Assembly (NCBI GenBank): GCA_019022495.1
Contig: JAFEKR010000096.1
Span: 1 to 62,642, forward strand
Direction of reading: 5' to 3'
Source: Epichloe hybrida
Taxonomy: Eukaryota > Ascomycota > Sordariomycetes > Hypocreales > Clavicipitaceae
Length of the DNA stretch: 62,642 bases
The position numbers and the translations under genes are program-made. Positions 11,920 through 22,781 of the stretch are shown here, in pieces (position 1 is the first letter of the stretch; every line of letters begins with the position of its first letter). The notes beneath the pieces are model-generated. The model saw only the letters and a program-made list of their open reading frames with translations. It searched no databases and was not told the origin of the DNA.

Positions 11920-13879
11920 TCATGATAACAGTGGCTCATGCTCATCCACGCCCTCATCATCTTGCCCAGACTGTACATGACCATCCTCGGCGTGGTGCTG
12001 GTCCTCGGCCACCCCATCCGGGTGAAGATGAGCATGAGCGTGTCCATCATCAGATTTCCCGAACAAACTGTCCATATCTTCCAAGGTCCGCCCGTTTGTC
12101 TCGGGATACAGAAACCAAATGATCTGCATAGCACGTCATGGTCAGGACCTTTTTACTTGTGTAAACAAGGAAGCCGAGATGACGTCGGGGTTTTATCCTA
12201 CCGGAACACAGGTGAAGTTGACGATCATGAAGAAAAAGTAGATGCCGCTGCCGAAACGGGCGTGACCAACGGGCCAGATTTGAGACGCGAGGATACTCCC
12301 GACGGAGCCACCCGAGGCGGCGAAGTTGAGGCCTCGGGCTCGCACGTAGGTGGGGAAGATCTAGGTTTTGTGGATGAAAAAGGAAGCTTGACAAGAACAG
12401 GAGGTGAGACGACTTACTTCGGCGCTATAAACCCATGCTGCTGGTCCCAGACCGAGGCTATACCCCATTGCGTATACGAAGATGAAGGCGATGCAGATGG
12501 CATCAGAGACTTTATTTTCATTCCCTGGGTATAGCAATGGCAGGAAGCCATTGATCTTTTTTTGAAAAAAAAAATCAGCAAAAAAACGTGTTGTTGTTTT
12601 GGCGGGGAATAAAGCAAGCAACGCCGAAGGAAGAAGGGGACGTGATTTCTTCGCTTCTTACCAGCATGGCGACGCCCATCATCACACTGCCGCCAGACAG
12701 GCAGGCTCTTCTGCCGAACCGATCAATGGCCCACATGTCGACGACAGTCATGCCAATCTTGGCCGTCATTTCCACGGCCCCTGCCACGAGGGCAAGTTGG
12801 TAGTCGAGGCCGAGGGCCTCGAGCAGCGTCGGGAGGTAGTACTTGATGGCGGCGGCGCCGCACATCTGGGCCATGAACTGGAGGAGAAAGGCGCGCCACA
12901 GACGGGCGAACAGGCTCGCGTTGCGGAAGAGGGCGAGGGACGGAGACGGCGAGTGTTCGCGGTGGGATTCCACGGCGGCGGAAATGGCACGTAGTTCGTG
13001 GGCGATGAGGCGCCGAGACGTGGTGTCCTGACGAAGGGAGTGGAGGACTCGTGATGCGCTTTCGGCGCGGCCCTTTTGCATGAGCCATCGGGGACTTTTG
13101 ATTTTCTCCCTCTCCCTCGCTCTCCCAGTCAGTTAAGTCATGGGACTATGAGGTCCGGTTTGAAAAAGGGGGGGGGAGCATCTCACGTATCCGGGAGGAA
13201 GGGCAGGCCGGTGATGAAAACGACTGCGGGAACGAGCTGGATGAGGATGGAGACTCGCCATCCCCAGTACCTGCCTGCGTCCGAGGACCAGAACGTGAAG
13301 CCGTAGCCGACCCTGATGAAGATGAAAACCCCGGTGAGCGAAGCATTTTACACACCACCACCACCCCCCCTTTACTCCTTGCAGAACTAACCAGAGACCG
13401 GCGGCCAGCCCGGCGATGAAGCCCCCGTGGTTCAAGGTGACAAACTTGCCCCGTTCCCTCGCCGGCGAGACCTCGCTCTGGTACAGCGGCACGCTCGTGC
13501 TCACGACGCCGACGCCCGCCCCGCAGACGAGCCTCCCGCCGAGCATGGCCCCGAGCGCCGCGTCCCCGTCGGCCGCCGCCATCAGCGCGGCTCCGAGGCA
13601 GAGCGCCGCCGTCCCCAGCATGGCGGCGCGGCGCCTCCCGACGTGGTCCGCCAGCGGGTGCGACACGAAGACGTACGACGCCAGCGTCCCGACGTAGTAG
13701 GCCGCCGTGACGAGGCCCGTCGTCGACGGCGCCGGATCGCCGAGCGCACGGCGCCAGCCCGGGTGCACGAGCACCGACGACAGGATCCCCACGTTGTAGC
13801 CCCATAGGGAGGCGCCGATGGCGAGGTGCATGCAGAGCGCGTAGAGGCGCCGCGTGCCCTTGGGGACCGAGGAGGACAT
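11920..13879 (-). CDS. MFS sugar-transporter-like protein with His/acidic C-terminal tail
   Basis: Six exons on the minus strand (13392-13879, 13187-13312, 12662-13094, 12418-12555, 12202-12360, 11920-12123) encode about 515 residues. Family motifs are clear: GRRRAAMLG after TM2-3, then GRLVCGAGVG leading to VPLYQSEVSPARERG, PDTPRWL (sugar-porter PESPRWL), DRFGRRA, and PETNGRTLEDMD near the end. This places it in the sugar porter subfamily of the major facilitator superfamily, moving a monosaccharide or related polyol across a membrane. The substrate is unknown. The C-terminal tail of about 45 residues is unusual: it has eight histidines among many Asp/Glu and ends in EHEPLLS, which fits an acidic dileucine sorting signal. 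The GC content of exon 1 is markedly higher than its neighbours. Confidence 0.9.
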
Positions 13880-14299
13880 TGTTCTTGTTCTTGGTCAAGA
13901 TATGAAAGATGGGGTAGAACCGGATTAATACATCCATGGTGGCATGGCGTCGATCGGATCGGGTGGGGAAAATGAATGACAAAATGACTTGCGGGGCTTT
14001 TCAATGCTGGGAAATAGGAAATGGTCTTAAAGTTGCGGCATGATGAAGAATACATACACGGTGGCCGTCATGCGTTTGTTTTGTTGCTCTTCTCGTACAT
14101 TTGATACCTGTTTTATATTTTTTTTTTTCCATAATCCTTCGTCTTCTATCCTCGGGGCCAACAGTTTTCAACTCATCATCCCTGGCTATTTGCTCCCAGC
14201 CAGGAAGAGAGCCGACAATGGATATCCGGAAAGAGTATCACACTTGGTATCAAGTCTCAAATCTCCGTACAGTCTGCTCAGACTCCCTCTTGGTATCAT
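13880..14299. promoter_or_regulatory. MFS-transporter promoter and GTB1 3' region
   Basis: This 420-bp spacer sits between two minus-strand genes. It contains the promoter of the transporter and the 3' UTR of GTB1. There is a T-rich stretch at about 14117-14131. No gene and no named site. Confidence 0.4.
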
Positions 14300-16205
14300 C
14301 TACAGCTCATCCTTGTTGTTGCCCTGCTGCGCCTGCTCGGCATCATCACAAGCAGCAGGTGTGCCGACTTCCATCTTGTACACGCACTTCTCGGCTTCAC
14401 TGACACGCCACACCTCTTCCTTGTCGGCGCATCCGAGCCAGACGTCAGTGCTTCGTCGAGGCCCGTTCCAGCACTGCTGACCGTCCTCGTATTTCAGGAC
14501 AACGCGTTCGCCTCGGCCCAAGCTCTTGCCATCCAGTCGTTCCTCGTCATCTGCAAGGTGACGCTCGAGGCGCACAAAGTTGCCCATGTTGGTGTGTCCG
14601 TGGCCCTTCTTGGACTTTTGCATCGTCTTGTCCATGTAGCACAGTTCATATTCGTATTCTCCGGCATCGATGCTGACGCACTTGCCCTTGATGGCCCTGA
14701 AAATGTCCGACGGGCCATAGTCCTTCTTCAGGTCTTCCGTATCGTTGTCGCGATCACGCTTCTTGTCCCCGAGCTCCCGTTCCGCAGCTTCGACTGCCTC
14801 ACGGGCCGCCTTGACCAGCTGGGATTCTGATCCGGCGCTGGTGCTGTCAGCCAGCATGCCGTTCTGGATGAGCCACAATTTTACCCGTGTCAGTTTGTCA
14901 TGGATGAGTCCGCCAAGGAAACCTGGCAGATAGGCCTCCCAGTTGTATACTATGAGACAAGTTAGTCTTTCTTGCAAGACGGAGGCGGAAAATAGGCAGG
15001 CACCAATATCATCGGCAACTCATTTTTTCATTTTTTTCAACTTACAGACATCCGTGTCGGAACCCCCCTCGCCGCTCTCAAACTCGGCCCAATTAACGCC
15101 GCTCGTCTCGCCGTCTTCCTTGAGAATTTCTTCGAGGTCCGCGTCGGCGCTCACGTCTTCAACTACATCGGCCTCTCTGGCGGCATAGTCCTCGAATGCC
15201 TTGACTGCAGATTTGACACCTTCGTCGTTGAAGTTGGGATTGTACTCCTCCTTGAACTTGTTGAGAATAGTCTCCAGCTCTTGCACTCTCGACCTTAGAT
15301 CGTCTCGCTGCTTCACCATGCCGTCAAGAGTGTGGCGAAGCTCGTTGACCCTGGTTTTGGCCACCCCGATCAACACGCCAAGTTTTCCTCCGGCACCCTC
15401 GCTCTTCACTACGCGACCCCTGTCGTGGAGCTGAGCAGCAGCATGCTTCTTTTGCAGATCGGCCCTTTTCACATCCAGGGCCTCGATTTCCGAACTCAAT
15501 TGAGCAATCTTGGCCTCGGTTTTTCGCCGAAGCTCTTGGGCCTCGGTTAGCATGGCATTCTTTTGCTTGGCTGCCCGCTCCATCTTTTGCCTCCTCTCGC
15601 TCGCCAGTCTCTTGTACTCGTTGCCAATTTCGGCACATCGATTCTCACACTTGACGCCCCCGACGTGGCTGTATTCTTCGGTGCCATCACAGCAGAGGTC
15701 GTGGTCGCACATGCCGTCGTTGACGTAGAGGAAGGGCACGTAGGAGCCGATGTGGCCCTTGTTCTCACACCAGAATCCAGGCAAGGCGAGCTTGGCGTGA
15801 CTCGAAGAAGCTCCAGATCCGGGAAGAGGCTGGTCGGGGGACCGAGAGCTGATCCACGCGCATGCAGCCGTGCCGGGCTCATCAGAGCCGTCGGGACAGT
15901 CGCAGGTGTTGTCGTTGACTCGGTCGAAGCTTAGCTTGATGGAAGGGTCCGAGATGCATGTGAATTCAGTCGTCCCCTGGTAGTGGGAGACATCTGCGGC
16001 AATCAGTGTTGGCGACTGAGTCGAACCGAACCTGGAGGCCCGGAAAGAAGCTCTCAGGTTGGCGTGGGATTCTGCAGTCTACTCTACTGGGCCGAGGAGG
16101 AATCAACTTACACTCTGGGCCAACGCCGCGCGGCAAGCTGCCCGCAGCGACAGCGGCGAGGGAAGAGACGGCGCCCAGCAGCACCAGAGAGCGCGGCCGC
16201 TGCAT
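14300..16205 (-). CDS. GTB1: glucosidase II beta subunit
   Basis: Three exons (16112-16205, 15046-15993, 14300-14949) encode about 563 residues. The gene product is the noncatalytic subunit of ER glucosidase II, which trims inner glucoses from N-glycans and helps direct the enzyme by binding mannose. An N-terminal signal peptide (MQRPRSLVLLGAVSSLAAVA) is followed by GVGPEY and two cysteine-rich LDLa-like motifs (CDCPDGSDEPG and CDHDLCCDGTEEY). A long charged coiled coil spans about residues 140-260. A C-terminal mannose-6-phosphate-receptor-homology domain follows, with ELCYMDKTMQKS and QQCWNGPRRS. The last four residues are KDEL, an ER retrieval signal. The ATG at 16205 was preferred because the upstream extension begins only with TTG. 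Tandem repeats lie just upstream of the start. Confidence 0.95.
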
Positions 16206-16272
16206 GATGAGCTGTTTCAATGGTGACGTGGAAGGGCCGGTTGACGAAGAAGGTTGCTCCAGTCCGTTTCGT

Positions 16273-16320
16273 GAGGTGCGAGGTGCGAGGTGCGAGGTGC
16301 GAGGTGCGAGGTGCGAGGCG
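16273..16320. repeat. heptamer tandem array (GAGGTGC)n
   Basis: Six perfect copies of GAGGTGC (16273-16314) plus a partial copy are visible. The array starts about 68 bp upstream of the GTB1 ATG, so it is likely in the promoter or 5' leader. Confidence 0.9.
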
Positions 16321-16366
16321 TCGAATCTGACTGAACACGGTGACTGATTGGCCCTGGGCCCCCTGT

Positions 16367-16394
16367 GGAGCTGGAGCTGGAGCTGGAGCTGGAG
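16367..16394. repeat. hexamer tandem array (GGAGCT)n
   Basis: Four full copies of GGAGCT and a partial fifth are present, about 160 bp upstream of the GTB1 ATG. Confidence 0.9.
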
Positions 16395-16561
16395 GATTGA
16401 TTCCAGGGGCCTTGACTTTTTCCACCATCAACAACACCACACAAGACGCCCCTCGTCTCACAGCTCTCAAGCTATTTATTTACCCGCGAGGTTTTCTTGA
16501 ACCTACTTCTGATCCTATGGTACATGTATTGCTTTTTCTTCTTTCTTCTTTGTTTTCTTTC

Positions 16562-18190
16562 TCATGGACCCCTCATATCGTCAAGGAAGGAATGCTGCAA
16601 TAGCTCTTTGGCAGTCTTCCTTTTCTCGGGCAGCCATTGCAGCATTGAGGCGGCAAAATCTACGAATTGCGTCTTGTCCTCACCAACTAACCCAGTCACC
16701 GTACCAGACAATTCCTTCCCCGCCTCAATCAAGTCTTTGCGCACGATGCAGCCTGTAGTATCACAATCAGTCAGGACTTGTCACGCAACCCAGACAAAAC
16801 ATCACACGCACCATCTTCGTCGAAAAATGGGCCTCCCCAGAACTCGTTCATGGTTTCACATTCTTTGCCCTTCTGGTTCATGACCACTCTCCCCAGCTTC
16901 ACCTTGCGACACATTCGCTCTCTTAGAATCAGAGCCTCGGGGGGACTGCCTAGAACGGAGACCATCTGGGCAAGGTGAACATGTGCGTCGTACTCGCCGT
17001 CCTCGCCTGCAGGGCGGTTGAACAGGCTGATGTCTTCTAAAAGGTTCCACATCTGCTACAGTTAGAGCTGCCACTTGAACATGTCGCGGGGTGGATTCTC
17101 CCTGGGTATCCAAGTCTGCTTTACCATCAGGCCGAGGTTCCATATATCAGCACTATATGACCACGGACAGCCGAGAAACACCTCGGGGGCGCGATATCGG
17201 TGCGATTGGATAGGCGTTAGATGACCGTGGTTATCGGGAAGTCCAGGAAAGCAGAGGTTGAAATCAGAAAGCCGAGGTAGGATAGTAGTGCCTCGAAGGC
17301 CTCCAAACTCATCGTGCGACAGATATGTCGTACGCCCATCCTCGGTTCGAACGTGCCTAGGCTGGGAATTGGTCTCGTAGTAGTGTACAAGGTCCTTGAG
17401 CACGGAATCATGCTCAATCGTAACCATGATGTTATCCTCCTTGATGTCTTAGCGATGCAATTAGCGACAAGGGTCAAGGCCCGCATGGATAAGACTCGCA
17501 CCTGTGTGTATCAGACGGCACTCTGTGTGAAAGTAATCCAACGCGTGGAGAAGACAGAAAACGTATGCCTTGAATATGGGAAGCCCTAGTCTCTGCCGTG
17601 GCAGTCTTCGCTGGAACTGGTAAAGAGTCTCCCTCATAGGTTCGAACACGAGACAGGTGTGCGTCACGCCTTCACCCTGCAAATCAAACACATCAATCAA
17701 GGTCCGAATATACGAGAGACCCTCGTGAGATGGATTGGCACTCGAAATCAGCTTCATATATCCCACCTCGTCCGCCGATTCAACATCCGAAGCAGAGATC
17801 TTGATGCTGACATAGCGAGGAATGTCGGACTTGCCCCATCTTGTACTGTTCTGAGCGTTAAGACTGGTGTCGTTGACGATGCAAACTTGGGGAGTCTTCT
17901 CACAACGCAAGGTTCTCTGCCAGCCAGACAGTGGATCCAGACCCAAACCCAAGCTTCGCAATCGTCTTGTATCTGCCGCCGAGGATCTGGCCTGGCTGGG
18001 TTGGATGAAAGTACTTTAAGCGGTCGTTTGGCAGCAGCTCTTCGTCAACTGGCCCAGTAAGAACAGGAGCCGTCGGTCTTCGAGGTCTTCGAGAGAAAAG
18101 GGAAAATGGTCGCTTCCAATGGCCCGGCATTCCAAACGTCTTCGTAAGCCGTGAAACCTGCAGTTCTACGCCCAGCTTTGAGCCGAACAT
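16562..18190 (-). CDS. SRPK-like protein kinase with DFN in place of DFG
   Basis: Five exons (17904-18190, 17502-17845, 17125-17447, 16812-17052, 16562-16752) encode about 461 residues. The first acceptor could instead be at 17840, two codons further in. The kinase resembles the SRPK branch of CMGC kinases, which phosphorylate SR-type proteins: YFHPTQPGQIL before the glycine loop GFGSGSTVWLAEN, YVSIKIS with the ATP-anchoring lysine (about K111), and HTDIKEDNIM with the catalytic Asp (about 211). HRYRAPEVFLG and ADIWNLGLM follow. The metal-binding loop reads SDFN rather than DFG or the SRPK DLG, so activity may be altered. Such kinases are often expanded in filamentous ascomycetes, and the substrate is unknown. 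The in-frame TGA after LAENLAL is removed by a 58-nt intron with a good GTGAGA donor. Confidence 0.85.
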
Positions 18191-18609
18191 TGCTCGGAAA
18201 ACGAAACGGAAATGAACTTGAGACCATTGCGACGTTCACTCGCCAACTGCTGCCTCCTATTTGGATGTTGCCGCTATTTAGCCGCAATGATGACAGGGGG
18301 ATGGTTGGCCCAGCGTGATTGAACTGACCAAAAGCCACAGTCTACCAGAGTAAAAAAATTCGAGTCGAAATCAAAAAAACAAATGTAAGAGGTTGTCTCT
18401 TTTTTTTTTCGGCCACATATTTGACTTTGGTGGGATACTGCCCGACCTTTTGGAATTTGGTTGTCCTATTACGGAGTTGAATACTCCACAGACTGCCCCT
18501 CCTCATCGGACATTAGTCCCAGTGGCCGACCAAAAAAAAAAAATTTGCCTCTGACGATTCCTTCGTTCGACTCTGCTTGACCAAGTGGCACACAACCACA
18601 CCACCCAAA
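18191..18609. promoter_or_regulatory. bidirectional promoter region, SRPK-like kinase / GCIP
   Basis: About 420 bp separates two divergent start codons. An imperfect inverted pair, ACGGAGTTGAATACTCCA, occurs at 18471-18488. Several A- and T-runs are present. No gene is seen. Confidence 0.4.
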
Positions 18610-19794
18610 ATGGCACCCCGAAACGACACAGACGCCCTGGAAGCGCTCGACACCCTCGTCCAAACCGCCTCGGCGCTCCTCAAACAGCTACAGTCCGTCC
18701 TGGCCGAGATCCAAGAGTCCCCGGCCTCCAACAACTCCTCGCCAGATGCCGCCATCGACGCCCTCGCCCTCGCCCACGACTCCGCCTCCCTCATCCGCGC
18801 CCACGGCACGAAAATCTCTCTCCTCATCATCAACGAGCCCTTCACGCCGAGCGCCGTCACCACCGTCCTGCGCGAGCTCATCGCGGGCCCCATACCAGGA
18901 CTGCTCTCTTCCGCCCAGGCATGCACCTCGAGACAGTACACCGAGGTAGTCAGTCGGGAACTAGCCCGCAAGGCGCGACGAGTCCTCTCCGAGCTCCACG
19001 AGCTGGTGCAAAAGATCCCGCGCGACGGCAAGATCCTGTCCGGGCTGCGCAGGGCGGGGGGATTCGCGGCCGGCGGCGAAAGGGGCAGTCTGACCGCCAC
19101 AGGGCTACTCTGGTCGGCGTGCGACCAAGTCATGGCCCTGTCGAGGCTGGGCGTCGGCGGCATCGTGGCCGAAAAGGCACAGCAGTGGAGGGACGTGCTC
19201 GTCGACATAACGGAAGAGTTGAAGGAGTGGGGGGCCGAGGAACCGGACGAAGAAGAAGACGACGAGGATGATGAAGAAGAAGAAGAAGAAGAAGACGGTG
19301 TAAAACATCTATCCGACCCCGACCACGAGCTCAACACCGCTTCTTCCCTCTCCACCACCCAAGCCATGCTCGACAAAATCATGGACTCGCACCAGACCAT
19401 ACCCAGATTCGACCCGGACCGCATCCGCCCGCGCCTCGAAACATGCCTCCAGCGCCTCCGTCTCATCATCCTCCTCTACCAGGCCCTCACCAAGCGCCGC
19501 CTCAAGAAACTGCCCCCTCTCCCGCAACAACCCGGTTCCCATCCGGATATTCCCTCGCGACTGGACGAAATGGCAAAGGCACTCGGCGCGCTTCCCGACA
19601 GGTTCGGCGACCTGGCATGCGCATTCTACGAGCTGCAGCCCGGGGAGATCGACAAGGTCATGGACCAGTGCTTCCTCGATGCCTTTGCCGCAAGTGACTT
19701 GTTCGTAAGGGGCTGGGATGGCGAGACGGATGCATTCTCGGATTGGGTGGTCAAGTTCCAGGCCGAGGTGAAGAAGACTTGGGGGAATGCGTAG
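18610..19794 (+). CDS. GCIP / cyclin-D1-binding-protein-1-like protein
   Basis: This is a single exon of 394 residues, starting at the ATG in CCAAAATGGCACC. It is almost entirely alpha-helical. It begins EALDTLVQTASALLKQLQSVL, then has a second helical block around GLLWSACDQVMALSRLGVGG and LVDITEELKEW. This pattern matches the GCIP (Grap2 and cyclin-D-interacting) family, whose animal members bind D-type cyclins; fungal homologues are largely uncharacterised. A nearly pure Asp/Glu stretch (about residues 215-238) divides the N- and C-terminal helical halves. The assignment rests on overall style and conserved segments, so function is not claimed beyond the family name. Confidence 0.75.
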   Translation: MAPRNDTDALEALDTLVQTASALLKQLQSVLAEIQESPASNNSSPDAAIDALALAHDSASLIRAHGTKISLLIINEPFTPSAVTTVLRELIAGPIPGLLSSAQACTSRQYTEVVSRELARKARRVLSELHELVQKIPRDGKILSGLRRAGGFAAGGERGSLTATGLLWSACDQVMALSRLGVGGIVAEKAQQWRDVLVDITEELKEWGAEEPDEEEDDEDDEEEEEEEDGVKHLSDPDHELNTASSLSTTQAMLDKIMDSHQTIPRFDPDRIRPRLETCLQRLRLIILLYQALTKRRLKKLPPLPQQPGSHPDIPSRLDEMAKALGALPDRFGDLACAFYELQPGEIDKVMDQCFLDAFAASDLFVRGWDGETDAFSDWVVKFQAEVKKTWGNA

Positions 19795-20378
19795 CCGATG
19801 CAAACTCGCCCGCTGCAAGAAAGACCCTCCACCCAGCCTCACAAATGAATCATGATGCACGGGACCATACGCGAACATGTTTCATGGCAGTTCACCGCGT
19901 CCTGCGCGTCGTTAAAAAAAGACATGGCATATAAAAGCAAGTTGCGCTTCTTTTTTCATTCATTCCCGCAGCTTAAAAACGCCGCTACCCTACCAGCTGA
20001 AATTATTCGCCGTAAAAAAAAAATGAAAAAACCGCTGTGACCTCTAACACATACTGCCAAAATTCACAATCGCAATTTTTCTGGTGCTCCAGCCACGTCC
20101 ACCGTTCCCAAACGCATTCTCATATTCTTCATTCCATGATGATCGCCCGTCCTTCTCAACCAATATCTTTGTCATAATCTTCGCCACATCAAGCATAACG
20201 ATAGTTCCAGCTTCAGCGCGTCATGTGAGACGGGTGTTCCATATTCCTAGAGTGTCCAAGTTGCTTGCTTTCGGCCAGTGAACACGTCCTCGTCCCGCAC
20301 AGGGGCTCCGGGCGTGATTGTGACGTGACCTTGGGCGACAAGCTGTTGTTGCCATCGTCACCGACCAACGGTGACTCC
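19795..20378. other. convergent 3' spacer, GCIP / SIP5
   Basis: This stretch lies between two convergent stops. It has A-runs at about 19912-19920 and 20015-20024, and it holds both 3' UTRs. The short frames here have no recognisable domain. Confidence 0.5.
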
Positions 20379-22781
20379 TCATCGGTAAGATTCGCTGGTC
20401 GTTTTCGCCACCTCGGGCTTTTCCACGGGTTCTGTTTCCGCCACCTCCTTTTCGTCTTCCTTGACCTGCGATAGCGGGCGACTTGCTCCTGTTCCTCTTG
20501 CGGTGCCGTCACCGACATCTCCTTCGCGGCGTTCCGTTTGCTGCGACGACCCGTCGTCAAGATTGACGCCAACTAATTCTGCTAGGCTGCGGAAGTTGAA
20601 CATGGGTTCGCTGCCAGTGTCACGTTCCGCGTCACACTGAGGTCCTGTGCCATCGGCGCCAGCACAGCCAGGCCCGGCATAGCTTCCCGACGGCGAATCG
20701 GCCAAGGATGATCCAAGCGAGGAAGCATTGCTCATCTGCCGCAGGTGAGAATTTCCCCTGGAGCCGCCGCCGGCCGCAATGGGGAGTGCACTGGTAGTAG
20801 AGCTTCCTCCGTTCGACGAATCTTGAGGCCCGCGGTCTACGCCCTTTCCTTTCCCGGCAGTATCGTCTTTGCTTTCTGGTTCTGTAGCTGAATCTTCGGT
20901 CCGTGCAGCTTGTGACGCGCCTTGCAAGGTTGCCTCGACTCTCAAGGCGCTTGCTCCGCTATTACCACGCCTTCGGCCAAGGGAAAGACTACTTGCGCTT
21001 GCGCCGCTGACACTCCCTCCATAAGGATCCATGCTCACCTTCTTCTGAGCCTTCTTGTCCGCCTGTTGCTGTTTCTTGGCCTCCTTCCGCAGCACCTTGT
21101 CTTCTTTCCTCTTTCGCTCCTCCTCGGTGGCCAGAGACAGACGCACAGCCTCCATGAACATCATGTCCTCAAGCTCCTCCATCCGAGTTCGACGGCCGCC
21201 ATCGGCAGCTCCGGTTCCATTCCCACCTTCAATGGCGTCTGTTTCGGCTTCGCCCATGTTGCTGGTGCTGCCGGGCTGCTCATTGCCTGGGGTGTTGGCA
21301 CCGGTGCTTCTTCGCCCGAATCTCCCGGGCCGCAAGATGGACCTGCTCTCCTGTGCACCGACCAGGAACGCCGCTGTATGCAATGCGGTGGCTGCTGCAG
21401 ATCGCCGTGCCTGATGAGCACGGGCAGATGCAAGCTTTGTGGCCCAGTCTGGTCGCACTCGATCAGTCGTGATGACATTAGGTGCAGTGGCGGACAAGCT
21501 GTGAGTCCGCCTCCTGCCTGCCTGATGCGGCAATGGTGGCGAGAGTGTTGAGTTGAGTGAGCTCTGAGAAGACATGGCGGCCGCGGAAGCTGGGTTTGAG
21601 GCAAATGTTGAGAGAGCCAAGCCTCTTCGGAAGGGAGGAGGGTCGTAGGTGACGCCACACTCTGGTTGTTGGCAATAGGGGCATGCTGACGGTTCGGAAA
21701 TGAGCATTTCAGGTGGATCGTCGGGGTTCAGTCCTTCATTCGGATCTCTTGCTTCGCCATTGGGGTGGTGCTCGGGCAGATGGGGATCCGCTCGCTTGAT
21801 CTGGACAAAACATTCGCTGCAAATAGGCTGGTCGCAGCAGCGAGTTCGATTCAAGTAAGGGGGGTAAGATAAAAAGCAAATAGGGCACTCGGATGAGTCC
21901 TTGTATAGGTAGACCTCCATAGGTTGGCCGTTAACAAAAGGGTCGTGAGGTAGAAAGACTTCTTTCGGTGTCAAATCGGCAGATGAGGCATTGCGAGAGC
22001 CCACGCTAAGAGCTGCAGCCAGAGCCTTGGCCCTGGGCTTGATCGAAGACGTCTTTGGAGGTGCCGCGGATATTGCAGATGGAAGTCCTGAGCCAGGTCC
22101 GGGGACACTGCGGTCTGAAGCGGCGGATAGCGTCCTAGGGCCCAAGGATACCGTCAGATTCTGCAGATATTGGCTGCTGGAACTTTCCGTCCGAGGAGGC
22201 GGCCTCGGCATGAGATCAGGATCAGGCGGTGCATCCGCCGCCGGTATGGGCAAACCTCGGGCCGCAGCTACGAGCTGATGCTCTGCCCAACTGTCCGACC
22301 AGTCATCAAGGCCGCGCCAGAAGGGAGCAAGCTTCCTCTCAATCTACTCGGCGGAGCAAGCATATTAGCAGAAGTGTCAGAGTTCCGCGTGCCTGTTTGA
22401 AACACAATTCAAAAGAGGACGTACCTGGAGCTGTCGGACCACTGGCTTGCTGAAGTCCTCGGTTCCGGTGTAAACCCCCATTGTCACGAGGTAGCCTCCA
22501 TCCACGTGCTCTTCTCGGATGCTTCGCTCTCGCTCCTTGGCTCTGGTAATGCGTTCCTTTTCCAATCTGCGTGCTTCCCTTTCTTGCCTCGTCTCGCGGT
22601 GCTCGAAAGGCGCATCTTGACGCTCACGGCCACGGTCGCGAGGCGGTTGTAAACTCAGAAACCCTCCCAAATCGCCGCGGCTCATGCGGTTTCGTGATCT
22701 TCCGCCATCATTTCGCCGAGAGTCGGAAGGATTGTCAGCGTTTTCTCCTGCTCGCGACTCCTTTGTGGTAGAATTTCCCAT
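20379..22781 (-). CDS. SIP5: SIP5-like RING-type zinc-finger protein, probably N-myristoylated
   Basis: Two exons (22425-22781, 20379-22343) give about 773 residues. The N-terminus MGNSTTKES fits an N-myristoylation site, as in yeast Sip5. An Arg/Glu-rich helix follows, then [12 protein letters not shown] and [15 protein letters not shown] across the splice junction. A cysteine-rich zinc-binding module starts at [11 protein letters not shown], continues [11 protein letters not shown], and ends [16 protein letters not shown] second conserved helix, [19 protein letters not shown], lies in the C-terminal half, and the rest is low-complexity. In budding yeast Sip5 interacts with Snf1 kinase and the Reg1/Glc7 phosphatase, so a link to glucose signalling is possible but only inferred. 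A 1.6-kb spacer lies upstream. Confidence 0.9.

Larger units (their letters stand above)
16206..16561. promoter_or_regulatory. GTB1 promoter region with two tandem repeats
   Basis: This 356-bp spacer lies between GTB1 and the SRPK-like kinase, both on the minus strand. It holds the GTB1 promoter, including two separate microsatellite-like arrays listed below, and the kinase 3' UTR. The right part is T-rich. No other gene is seen. Confidence 0.5.

Noticed and set aside
17901..17911. In-frame TGA in the SRPK-like kinase, first read as a pseudogene mark
   Set aside because: A good GTGAGA donor overlaps the stop and a 58- or 64-nt intron restores frame. All other exons join in phase, so the gene looks intact.
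18513..19469. 318-codon frame on the minus strand opposite the GCIP gene
   Set aside because: Its protein is Ser/Arg low-complexity (a long Ser run opposite the Asp/Glu stretch), which is what the reverse of a GC-rich acidic gene yields. The plus-strand frame has family features.
20922..21551. 209-codon plus-strand frame opposite SIP5
   Set aside because: It is Cys/Leu-rich without pattern, is interrupted in neighbouring SIP5-conserved parts, and is antisense to a well-supported gene.
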